From the NCBI GenBank assembly GCA_019359695.1, contig JAHHGV010000055.1, forward strand, positions 1 through 52,400: a DNA stretch of 52,400 nt, in the 5' to 3' direction. Below the pieces are notes generated by a model that was not told the DNA's origin, made no database searches, and worked only from the letters and a program-made list of their open reading frames with translations. The position numbers and the translations under genes are program-made. Shown here one piece after another: positions 45,391 to 52,400 of this stretch (position 1 is its first letter; each line of letters begins with the position of its first letter). Origin of the DNA: Brasilonema angustatum HA4187-MV1 (GTDB lineage: Bacteria > Cyanobacteriota > Cyanobacteriia > Cyanobacteriales > Nostocaceae).

Positions 45391-46563
45391 CTAAAATCCT
45401 TTTACTGTAACCGCTTGAGTGTTTTTGTTTTGGCGTTTAAGAAAGTTGTGCTCAAGTGCATTAAGAACTCTGTTTTCAACCTGGGCTTTCCCGCCATGCC
45501 ACATGCTGTGAATGTGAGATTCTCCAGTGCTACGGCTATGGTGGTTAAGTTGTTCAGTGACACAGTTCAAAAGTTCCCACGCATTATTGTTGCTAGCCTC
45601 TAAGTGAGATCCAATGCTGGTGTGGTTAGCATAGTTATAATAAGCTTGCCGAACCAGTTTACTTTGGTCATAAAAAGACTTGAGGCGATCGCTGTTTTCT
45701 TCCTTGTCGCCTAGCGTTTCAATCAAGAAGTCTTTAGCCTCCCGATTGCTGATTGGAGTTTGTGCCAACTCATCAATCAACTGACCCAAGTTTGCGAAAT
45801 TGTTCTTTGAACTTTCCAGAATTGCGTTTACTGATGCTTTTGAAAAGGATTGATTATGCCCTATAGAGCGCGTACCAACGTTAACCTTGCGAGTGATACC
45901 GTTGCAGCAAACAAGCCGGACTGCGCTTAATTTAGCGGTAAGCCCTGCGCCATACTCGTGTGAGTTTGTGAGTATCAGGCGACCGCAAATGACATCATCT
46001 GTTCCCATGACTGCCCATGATTCATTAACAACCGCGCTGGCAAACACTAGGCGACCGTCGCGCAGACTGCCTAGGCGTTCCATTTCAATTCCTGCGATCG
46101 CACAAAACTCATCAAAAGCATTCACTACCTCACGATTTTGATAAGGCTGCCAAGTGTCGTTAGTAACGCCAAAGAGTAGCCCTGTATCTCCCCTATACAC
46201 TGCTTGCTGCTGCGTATTGAGAAATTCCATGTTTTTCCCGTATTTCATCAAAGATGTTTCAGTTTCCCAATTAAGCCCTGCGTGCTTAAGCTTCTCGTCT
46301 AAGCTCCACTCTGACTCAACTGCGACGCCCACTCCCTTGTAATAAGCATCGTTGATCATGCCTTTGTAACCATTTTGCTTAAAGCGCTCTTTAATCTCAG
46401 ATGCCGCTAATTTCACCTTGTCTTTGTCAAAGTGAAAGCCTTGCTCGTATTGCTCATTTTTAAGCGCTTCTGGCTTAAAATCAAACTCTAAGTTAAAGCC
46501 GCCATCTAAAGAAGCGTCTGAAATGCCATGTTCTTCAAAACTCATAGCTGAAATCTCATTCAC
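45391..46563 (-). CDS. DUF932 phage/plasmid-like protein
   Basis: 390 aa. Features of the DUF932 family (TIGR03299 type) are NTQQQAVYRGDTGLLFGV, YQNREVVNAFDEFC, then RLVFASAVVNESW, LILTNSHEYGAGLTAKLS and RLVCCNGIT. These proteins are common in phages and plasmids, often highly expressed, with no proven activity. It has its own near-consensus promoter with a full operator, so it is a single-gene unit in the early regulon. The ORF is full length. Confidence 0.8.
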   Translation of the reverse strand: MNEISAMSFEEHGISDASLDGGFNLEFDFKPEALKNEQYEQGFHFDKDKVKLAASEIKERFKQNGYKGMINDAYYKGVGVAVESEWSLDEKLKHAGLNWETETSLMKYGKNMEFLNTQQQAVYRGDTGLLFGVTNDTWQPYQNREVVNAFDEFCAIAGIEMERLGSLRDGRLVFASAVVNESWAVMGTDDVICGRLILTNSHEYGAGLTAKLSAVRLVCCNGITRKVNVGTRSIGHNQSFSKASVNAILESSKNNFANLGQLIDELAQTPISNREAKDFLIETLGDKEENSDRLKSFYDQSKLVRQAYYNYANHTSIGSHLEASNNNAWELLNCVTEQLNHHSRSTGESHIHSMWHGGKAQVENRVLNALEHNFLKRQNKNTQAVTVKGF

Positions 46564-46572
46564 TACTTCTTT

Positions 46573-46601
46573 AGTATGCCCATATGGGCATGTATTGTCA
46601 A
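46573..46601 (-). promoter_or_regulatory. Promoter with perfect TGCCCA…TGGGCA operator
   Basis: Minus strand: TTGACA (46596-46601), 17 nt, CATACT (46573-46578). The perfect palindrome ATGCCCATATGGGCAT spans 46576-46591. The best member of the class. Confidence 0.75.
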
Positions 46602-46630
46602 TGATTTTCTGGCTATTTTTTTATATTATG

Positions 46631-46652
46631 GTTATTGTAACGTTACGATAAC
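46631..46652. promoter_or_regulatory. 22-bp palindrome, copy 21
   Basis: GTTATTGTAAC then GTTACGATAAC, between the divergent DUF932 and methyltransferase genes, 8 nt before the ATG at 46661. Confidence 0.85.
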
Positions 46653-46660
46653 CAGGTGAC

Positions 46661-47941
46661 ATGAAAGAGGTTAAATTAACGGATTTAAGCTTTGACCCCA
46701 AGAACGCTAATAAGGGCAGTGAGCGTGGACGTGGGATGTTAGAGGAATCTTTGCAGCAGCTAGGGGCTGGGAGGTCAATAGTTGTTGACAGGAATGGTGT
46801 GGTTATTGCAGGGAACAAGACTTTAGAAACTGCTGTGGAATCTGGGTTTTTGGATGGGATAGAGATAGAGACCGATGGGAGTAAGTTAGTGATTGTTCGT
46901 CGCAGTGATTTGGATTTGGCGACGGATGTTAAGGCAAAGCAGTTGGCAATTTGCGATAACAGGGTAAGCGAGGTTAGTCTTACATGGGATGCCGAGATAC
47001 TTAAAGAAATTAGTAAAGATGTTGACTTGAGTGCGTTCTTTACTTCAGACGAGCTAAGCGACTTGTTCACTGAGGAGGAGGAACCCAACGGCAAGGGAGG
47101 TACAGGCGATCCAGATGCGGTGCCGGGAGCAAAAGAGCTTAGATGTAAGCTCGGTGATATTTGGGAACTGGGCGAACATAAGCTGATAGTAGGCGACAGC
47201 ACTGACTCGGTCATAACTCGGACTTTGCTCGGAGATGAAAAAATCCAATTGATATGGACTGACCCGCCATACAATGTGGACTACGATCCAGAGGAAAGGA
47301 ATTGTAATTTTAGTGAGGAGCGCAAAACCAACCCACTGGGCAAGATTCAAAATGACAAGATGAGCGATGAAGAATTCCGCGCCTTTCTTGACAAAGCTTA
47401 CAGTCGCATGAATGAGGTGTTAGAACCTGGGTGTCCGATTTATATAACTCACGCCGACACTATGGGCCATCACTTTCGCAATGCCTTTGTGGCACAGCCG
47501 TGGAAGCTACAAAGCTGTTTAATATGGCTTAAGAACCACTTTGCTCTTAGCCGCTCCGACTATCACTGGCAGCATGAGCCAATACTTTATGGGTGGAAGG
47601 AGGGGGCGGCACATCGGTGGTATGGCGATCGCACCAAGACAACGATACTAGAATACTCGCCACCGCATTATGATAAGAAAAACTGTGATACTGACGGTTA
47701 TATTCACCCCACCCAAAAGCCAACCTCGCTCATAGAGTTTTGCATTGCCAACTCAAGTAAGGGCGGCGATTTGGTACTAGACCCGTTTGGAGGTTCGGGT
47801 AGCACTTTGATAGCTTGTCAGAACACCAATAGGCGAGCGCGGCTGGTCGAATTAGACCCGCGTTTCGCCAGCGCCATTATTGAGCGTTACGAAACGTACA
47901 CGGGCGACGTTGCCCACAAGATAGGCGAGATAAATGGATGA
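46661..47941 (+). CDS. ParB-like domain fused to beta-class N6-adenine/N4-cytosine methyltransferase
   Basis: 426 aa. The N-terminal 100 residues are ParB/sulfiredoxin-like (LSFDPKNANKG, then GRSIVVDRNGVVIAGNKTLE). The methylase has motif IV TDPPYNVDYD at about 220 and, later, motif I LDPFGGSGSTLIACQ near 385; IV before I is the beta-class order. The target-recognition part lies between (HADTMGHHFRNAFV, FALSRSDYHWQHEPILYGWK). Such fusions are usual beside phage terminases. It overlaps the small terminase gene by 8 nt. No restriction partner is seen. Confidence 0.9.
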   Translation: MKEVKLTDLSFDPKNANKGSERGRGMLEESLQQLGAGRSIVVDRNGVVIAGNKTLETAVESGFLDGIEIETDGSKLVIVRRSDLDLATDVKAKQLAICDNRVSEVSLTWDAEILKEISKDVDLSAFFTSDELSDLFTEEEEPNGKGGTGDPDAVPGAKELRCKLGDIWELGEHKLIVGDSTDSVITRTLLGDEKIQLIWTDPPYNVDYDPEERNCNFSEERKTNPLGKIQNDKMSDEEFRAFLDKAYSRMNEVLEPGCPIYITHADTMGHHFRNAFVAQPWKLQSCLIWLKNHFALSRSDYHWQHEPILYGWKEGAAHRWYGDRTKTTILEYSPPHYDKKNCDTDGYIHPTQKPTSLIEFCIANSSKGGDLVLDPFGGSGSTLIACQNTNRRARLVELDPRFASAIIERYETYTGDVAHKIGEING

Positions 47942-48455
47942 GGATTTACAGTCTTGGGAAAGGCAAACGGGCGAATCCAATAAGGCGTGGGCGGCGTTCC
48001 AAGTTTTTAGGGACTTGGGCGGCAAACGCACTATAACAGCCGCGCAAGAGGTATTACAGCGCCCAATAGGTTATAGACGGACATTGGAGGAATGGTCAAG
48101 CCGATATAACTGGGTGGCGCGATGTCGTGATTACGACCAGTACATAGACCGTATAACTCGCGTTCAGCGTGAGCAAGTCAAGCGAGACGAGTACGCACGC
48201 AAAGTTGAAGCATACCGAGATGAAACTGAGCGCACAGCCAAGGCGATGGTATCAATGGGCGCACGGGCGATCGCAATCATTCAACGTGAGCTCGCCACGC
48301 GGCTACAGACCCCTGAAGTCCTAAAGTCCAATGAGCTAGCAGGGCTAATGCGAGCAAGTGTCATGGCGGTGGACGTGGGGTCAAAACTTCAGGCTGAATC
48401 TTTGGGTATAGACACTTTAGTGGACACGCTTGCCGATGAGAAGAACCAGCGATAA
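47934..48455 (+). CDS. Terminase small subunit-like protein
   Basis: 173 aa. Residues 20-60 (AWAAFQVFRDLGGKRTITAA, EEWSSRYNWVARCRDYDQY) resemble the phage small-terminase helix-turn-helix region, which recognises the packaging site. A long helix follows (RDETERTAKAMVSMGARAIA, IIQRELATRL). It lies between the methylase and the large terminase, overlapping both, the expected position. Length is normal. The match is by synteny and pattern. Confidence 0.65.
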   Translation: MDEDLQSWERQTGESNKAWAAFQVFRDLGGKRTITAAQEVLQRPIGYRRTLEEWSSRYNWVARCRDYDQYIDRITRVQREQVKRDEYARKVEAYRDETERTAKAMVSMGARAIAIIQRELATRLQTPEVLKSNELAGLMRASVMAVDVGSKLQAESLGIDTLVDTLADEKNQR

Positions 48456-49335
48456 ACGACGACGTGAAATACTAAATTACGGTGTCAATAACTGGATTGC
48501 CGAGTCAGCTTTGATTAACGCCATCAAAACAACCCGCGTCCCGATCGCCTCCAGCAATGACAAAGAGCGCCGTGCTATAGCTGATAATTTAAAGTTATTT
48601 ATATTGGGCTATGATGAGATGCGCCCAGGTGCGTGGGCAGTTTTAGAACCAAATACGTTTCTAGACTGGAACTGGTCGCATGACCTTATGGTTGAAGAAT
48701 TAATTCTTATAGCGCAGGGCAAGCATAGACGGTTGCTAATGAATGTTGCACCGCGCTCACTCAAATCTCTTATTGTTTCTGTCTTTTTCCCGTGCTGGGT
48801 GTGGATGCGATCGCCTTGGGAGTCGTTTCTCTGCCTCAGCTACTCAACGCCTCTGGCAAATGACCACAGTTACAAGCGCCGCCAGATTATAGAGTCAGCA
48901 TGGTATCAATCACTTACGGATGGGGCATGTGCTTTATCTGATGACCGCAACCGAATTACTGAATTTTCTAACGTCTCAGGCGGCATCATGTATGCGCGAG
49001 GATTGGATGGTTCGGTGACCGGAGTCGGGGGAACTTATATCATCTGCCTTCCGTCACATCAGCATATAACGACATCGCTGGGCGAGTTACCCATAGGCGA
49101 GATAGTCGAGAAAGAAATAGAAGCTGATGTAGCAACTTACAACCATGCCACAGGCGAGGTTGAATGGCAACCAATATTAAGGTACGAGCAAAACCCAGGC
49201 AAAGAAATCATCGAAATTGAACTGGATGATGGAACTATCTTGGAGTGTACTGACGAACATCCTGTGTGGGTGGAAGGTAAGGGCTACGTCGCTGCAAGTG
49301 ACATAGCACCTGGAGATATTGTTCTATGCCTGTGA
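48436..49335 (+). CDS. terL: Terminase large subunit, N-terminal half fused to a split-intein N fragment
   Basis: 299 aa from ATG 48436 (a TTG two codons upstream is possible). The first 203 residues are terminase: Walker A-type NVAPRSLKSL (about 103-112), then YSTPLANDHSYKRRQII and GLDGSVTGVGGTYII, the strand before Walker B. Residues 204-299 are the intein N fragment: Cys1 (CLPSHQHITT) at 49045, block B DGTILECTDEHPVWV, then stop. The half-protein lacks the Walker B acids and nuclease domain. It must join the product of 50146-51246 by trans-splicing. No strong ribosome site is seen. Confidence 0.9.
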   Translation: MRRTSDKRRREILNYGVNNWIAESALINAIKTTRVPIASSNDKERRAIADNLKLFILGYDEMRPGAWAVLEPNTFLDWNWSHDLMVEELILIAQGKHRRLLMNVAPRSLKSLIVSVFFPCWVWMRSPWESFLCLSYSTPLANDHSYKRRQIIESAWYQSLTDGACALSDDRNRITEFSNVSGGIMYARGLDGSVTGVGGTYIICLPSHQHITTSLGELPIGEIVEKEIEADVATYNHATGEVEWQPILRYEQNPGKEIIEIELDDGTILECTDEHPVWVEGKGYVAASDIAPGDIVLCL

Positions 49336-50209
49336 CAATTAACTGCGCTCATTGCAAGAAGGACTTTCCTGTTAAACCATCCAAGGTTGCAACTGCTAAG
49401 TTTTGCTCAAGGGAATGCAGGGATATCGCGAGGCGTACGCTTGCTGATCGCACTTGCAGTTATTGTGGTGGAACGTTTCGCTCCTCAAGAGATAGCGAAT
49501 ACTGCTCCTTGACGTGTTATTGGACTAGTAGTAGGGAAAAGAACACGCTAACCTGTAGGCAATGCGGAGAGAAGTATTACCGCCCCTGACTCCGGCACAT
49601 GAAGCTAGGAACGGTGGATTCTGTTCCAAAAAGTGTTACGGCTTGTATGAGCGCGGTGATCGCAATCCGCATTACAAGCATGGTCGGCGAGTGCGGTATA
49701 ACGCGCCAAAAAGGAGAAAGAAAAGCGATCCCCGCAAAACTTTTGAGGAAAAACACTCTAAGTCAAAGTGCTTTATTTGTCATGAATTCTTTTTTGTATC
49801 AAACGCTAAGCTCAACTATGCCACAAAATATGGGAAGCGTTTTTTCTGCTCTCAGGATTGCGCTAATGTAGCGCATAGCGATCGCATTAAAGGAGAGGGG
49901 AACGGACGCTATGTGCATGGAAGCTGGCAGACACCATATCCTAGAGAGTTTAATCGCACATTGCGCGAGCAAATCCGAAGCCGAGAGGATCATAAATGTT
50001 TCCTGTGCTCAACACCTGAAAACGGTAAAAAGCTGGACGTGCACCATATCGACTATGATAAGCGAAACAATGACCCATTCAACCTTGTGGCACTTTGCCA
50101 TACTTGTCATGGTGGGTTGCACGGTTCACTTGAGCAAAGAAAACAATGCAGAGAAAAACTGTCAAGTCTGTTAAGCGCAAAGCTGTACCAGACAAAAGTT
50201 ACAACATAG
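49326..50209 (+). pseudogene. HNH homing endonuclease gene between the intein halves, frameshifted
   Basis: The ATG lies in the last codons of the intein N fragment. The first frame (49326-49589) has several CxxC pairs (CAHCKKDF, CSYCGG, CRQCGEKYYRP). The second (49562-50209) supplies the other Cys halves (FCSKKC, FCSQDC) and the HNH core CFLCSTPENG, DVHHIDYDKRNNDP, then LCHTCHGGLHG. The two frames join if one C is added to the CCCC run at 49583-49586, giving about 294 aa. A -1 slip at CCC before TGA would do the same. The nuclease core looks intact. Confidence 0.8.
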
Positions 50210-51246
50210 CGACCGCTAACCATAACTACTTTGCCTCTGGGGTGTTGGTGCATAATTGTGACGATCCAAATGATCCAGAACGCAGCGAGAGCGATGCTGA
50301 TCGCGAAGGCAAGGTTAAAAAATTCAGAGCATACTTGACTACCCGCGCCAACGATCCAAAACGAACCAAGTGCATAGTCGTTCAACAACGCACTCACGAA
50401 TCTGATGTTAGCGGGTACATTTACAATGTCATTAACAAGGACTCATCAGAGTCGTACGCATTTCATGTTATTAAGCTACCGACACGGGCAAAAACCTTTG
50501 AAACGATACTTTCACCCATAACGGGCAAGGAACTAGCTGTGCGTCATCCTGGTGACCTATTGCATCCTCATCGTTTTGGAGAGGAAGAAGATGCAGAAGC
50601 AAGACGTGAGCTAGGTGCTTATGCTTATAACGCTCGTCATGACCAGGAACCTGCGCCATTAGAAGGTGGTGTATTCAGCCACGCTGTTTGGAAGACATTT
50701 AAGGAATTGCCGCAAAAATACCAGCTATTTATATCAGGTGACTTGTCCTTTGGCAGTACTTCTAGTACAGCATCATATGTAGCAGTGGGTTTGTTTGCGA
50801 TCGCTTACCCAGATTTCTACCTGGTAGATGTCTTTCATCAACGCTGCGGGTTTAAAGCAGCTAAAAAAGGCATTTTAGATTTGATTGATAGATGGGAACC
50901 TGTTTTGGGCACAGTTGGTGTCAAATTAATAGAAAAAAAAGCATCAGGCAGTGCAGTAATTGAGGATCTGCAAAATGAAGTGCCTGGTGTTGCTGCTTTC
51001 AATCCTGATTCGCATGGGAACAAAACTCAACGAGCAGAGATTGTTGCTCCTATTCTAGAATCTGGGAACTTTTATATTCGCGAAGGCGTTGGTTGGGCAG
51101 AAGATTTTAAAGTTGAATTTATAAAGTTTGGAGTGTATAACACTGATGATTTTGTAGATTGCACCTCTCAAATTGTCATATATGCTCAACAAAGGTTTAG
51201 GCGAAATCGCCATGTTCCTATTGGTTCTTTTGTGCAAGGCATGTAA
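50146..51246 (+). CDS. terL: Split-intein C fragment fused to terminase large subunit C-terminal half
   Basis: 366 aa. Residues 1-37 are the intein C fragment (KAVPDKSYNIATANHNYF, GVLVHN), ending His-Asn, then Cys+1 at 50257. Terminase resumes with CDDPNDPERS, the Walker B acids, then motif III-like VVQQRTHESDVSGY. The nuclease half has ISGDLSFGST, KLIEKKASGSAVIEDL and DDFVDCTSQIV with the metal-binding acids. The extein is 329 aa; joined to the 203-aa N half it gives 532 aa, the normal size. The start overlaps the HNH gene end. Confidence 0.9.
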   Translation: MQRKTVKSVKRKAVPDKSYNIATANHNYFASGVLVHNCDDPNDPERSESDADREGKVKKFRAYLTTRANDPKRTKCIVVQQRTHESDVSGYIYNVINKDSSESYAFHVIKLPTRAKTFETILSPITGKELAVRHPGDLLHPHRFGEEEDAEARRELGAYAYNARHDQEPAPLEGGVFSHAVWKTFKELPQKYQLFISGDLSFGSTSSTASYVAVGLFAIAYPDFYLVDVFHQRCGFKAAKKGILDLIDRWEPVLGTVGVKLIEKKASGSAVIEDLQNEVPGVAAFNPDSHGNKTQRAEIVAPILESGNFYIREGVGWAEDFKVEFIKFGVYNTDDFVDCTSQIVIYAQQRFRRNRHVPIGSFVQGM

Positions 51247-51607
51247 TTATCAAAAGCAAATCTAAAGACGAAAAAATTTATACGCTGATTCACGCGGGAG
51301 CATGGAAGCTCCGAAGTGTGCCTGTCAAGAAATTACCCCTCTTCTGTCACTTTACGTCTGAATGAGAATGAGAATATAACAGAGGGCTAGTGAGAGAAAC
51401 GATAAATGCTCGTTTCTCTCACCCTAATTCATGATTATCATTCTTGTAAATTGATTGATATATGTGTACTACACATTTTTGAAATCTTGTGTATGCTTTG
51501 AGACTGACTTGAAAGTACTTTTCATCCGTAATCTCATTTGGCTTGCGTTTGCCCTGTACACGAATGAATCAGTATTTCTACAAAAATGGGTGCTCCCCAA
51601 TGAAATC
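51247..51607. other. Gene-free region after the terminase with strong hairpin
   Basis: GTGAGAGAAACG (51390-51401) pairs perfectly with CGTTTCTCTCAC (51411-51422), a likely terminator though without a T-run. AATGAGAATGAGAATATAA and ATGATTATCATTC nearby resemble Fur-type boxes. Base composition moves towards the AT-rich gene that follows, and phage palindromes are absent. Confidence 0.5.
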
Positions 51608-52273
51608 TCAAAAAATCGAATATGACATCAAGGCACAACCTACTGATTCTTTAATAGATGAAAATTTTTCTTCCCCTCTAAAAATATAGGAATTATATAA
51701 GAATATAACTTCTTCTTTAAAGCCTAAGCTACGAAATATATTTTGAGATATGAGTCCAGTTGCTTCAGCAATTGCAACAGAAAAATTGTTAATTTTAGCT
51801 AATTTTAAATTTTCTTTAATTAGAGTCTTAGCAATTTTTTGATTTTTGTATTCTTCTTTAACTCCCACCATGAGAATATGCAATGTCTGAAATAACTTCA
51901 AATAATATTGTGATCTAGAATAACTATATTTTAAATCATATGATAAAGCTTGAATTGGTTCAAATTTATAGCTAATATCTTTCAAATAAGGAGGTTGGCT
52001 CATCAAATGTTCTGATATAGTAAAACCAACAATCTGTCCATTAGAGTCGGTAGCAACAATTGAAAGTCTATCTTCAATGGCTTTTATACAATAAGGTTCA
52101 GCTATTTGTCTAAATTCTTGATAATTTATATTCAAACTCTTAGTTATTGGTTCATATTTCGTAAAAATTTGAGAACAGAGATCAACAGTTTGTTGAAAGT
52201 CGCCTGCTTGAATAATTCGATATTTTATTGTGTGTTTTTCATTAACATTTTTCACAAAAATTATCTCCATCAT
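51608..52273 (-). CDS. GNAT-family N-acetyltransferase
   Basis: 221 aa from the double ATG MMEIIFVKNV. The acetyl-CoA-binding signature is MVGVKEEYKNQKIAKTLIKE, a V…(Q/R)xx(G/A)-type loop with Lys/Gln-Lys-Ile-Ala in place of the usual RGxGIG. The C-terminal ATGLISQNIFRSLGFKEE is the family's final helix and strand. It is far richer in A and T than all phage genes here, and lies outside the zone of 22-bp palindromes, so it is probably host or recently acquired DNA. Substrate unknown. Confidence 0.7.
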   Translation of the reverse strand: MMEIIFVKNVNEKHTIKYRIIQAGDFQQTVDLCSQIFTKYEPITKSLNINYQEFRQIAEPYCIKAIEDRLSIVATDSNGQIVGFTISEHLMSQPPYLKDISYKFEPIQALSYDLKYSYSRSQYYLKLFQTLHILMVGVKEEYKNQKIAKTLIKENLKLAKINNFSVAIAEATGLISQNIFRSLGFKEEVIFLYNSYIFRGEEKFSSIKESVGCALMSYSIF

Positions 52274-52400
52274 TACAATACCTTCGCCAAAAAAAGAGGA
52301 TAAATATCTCAATCCCAAAACCTCGACTACTCGTCCCAAGTGGCGAACCGGATGACGCTTCGCTCTAATGGGCGGTGTCAGGAACGGGCTAGAAAAATTT

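Noticed and set aside
1447-46652. The 22-bp palindromes as NtcA sites
   Set aside because: NtcA needs GTA-N8-TAC; these have GTA-N4-TAC at the centre, and the symmetry is different.
1447-46652. The 22-bp palindromes as RNA hairpins or terminators
   Set aside because: Changes in one arm are often not matched in the other, no T-run follows, and many lie upstream of promoters. A DNA-binding site fits better.
1-52400. Attachment-site repeats at the two ends of the window
   Set aside because: Comparison of 200-340 with 51247-51600 by eye gave no direct repeat longer than chance.

Overview
The window looks like cyanobacterial DNA, probably from a filamentous, Nostoc-like host. The HIP1 octamer GCGATCGC recurs throughout, and small dispersed repeats of the 'GCGTAGCG…GGCATCGC' type sit in and between genes. 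Most of the window is one temperate contractile-tailed phage or phage-plasmid. Its genes share a dispersed 22-bp palindromic element, present in 21 copies between 1.4 and 46.7 kb.

Layout. 0-0.3 kb: the end of an unrelated coiled-coil gene and a terminator. 0.3-2.9 kb (minus strand): two small genes, a cytosine-5 methyltransferase and a Mu F/SPP1 gp7-like head protein. 3.0-15.0 kb (plus strand): head and tail genes in phage order: scaffold, decoration-like protein, gpE-type major capsid, connectors, tail completion, sheath, tube, assembly chaperone, tape measure, gpD-like hub and gpU-like protein. 15.0-19.4 kb: a block without the 22-bp element, holding a truncated ORF with a MITE-like hairpin, a PIN toxin/DUF2281 antitoxin pair, a tyrosine recombinase, and a ParA/ribbon-helix-helix partition pair. 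19.4-36.2 kb (mostly minus strand): early genes, including an HNH protein, an amidoligase, a T5orf172-like protein, an eleven-gene operon ending in a membrane-anchored P-loop ATPase, and a UvrD-like helicase with a LAGLIDADG intein. 36.3-46.6 kb: ribbon-helix-helix regulators, a TnpB element, a replication-initiator-like gene with iterons inside it, a helicase-loader-like gene, a ParB-domain protein and a DUF932 protein. 46.7-51.2 kb (plus strand): a ParB-like/beta-class methyltransferase, the small terminase, and a large terminase split in two by a split intein around an HNH gene. 51.2-52.4 kb: an AT-rich acetyltransferase gene outside the phage gene set.

How it fits together. Eight promoters share a TGCCCA/TGGGCA operator in the spacer, and the 22-bp palindromes lie upstream of promoters or just before start codons. 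The simplest reading is a genome-wide repressor network of the 'stoperator' kind. Two matching arrays of four 23-bp iterons, one in the initiator-like gene and one next to an AT-rich stretch before the tape-measure gene, suggest plasmid-like replication.

The most striking observations are the 22-bp palindrome family, the fractured terminase gene, the paired iteron arrays, and a clean 394-bp inversion inside the tail-sheath gene whose reversal restores an open frame. No portal, baseplate, fibre or lysis gene is visible, so this may be a partial, rearranged or decaying phage. All family assignments come from reading motifs by eye; no database search was run.
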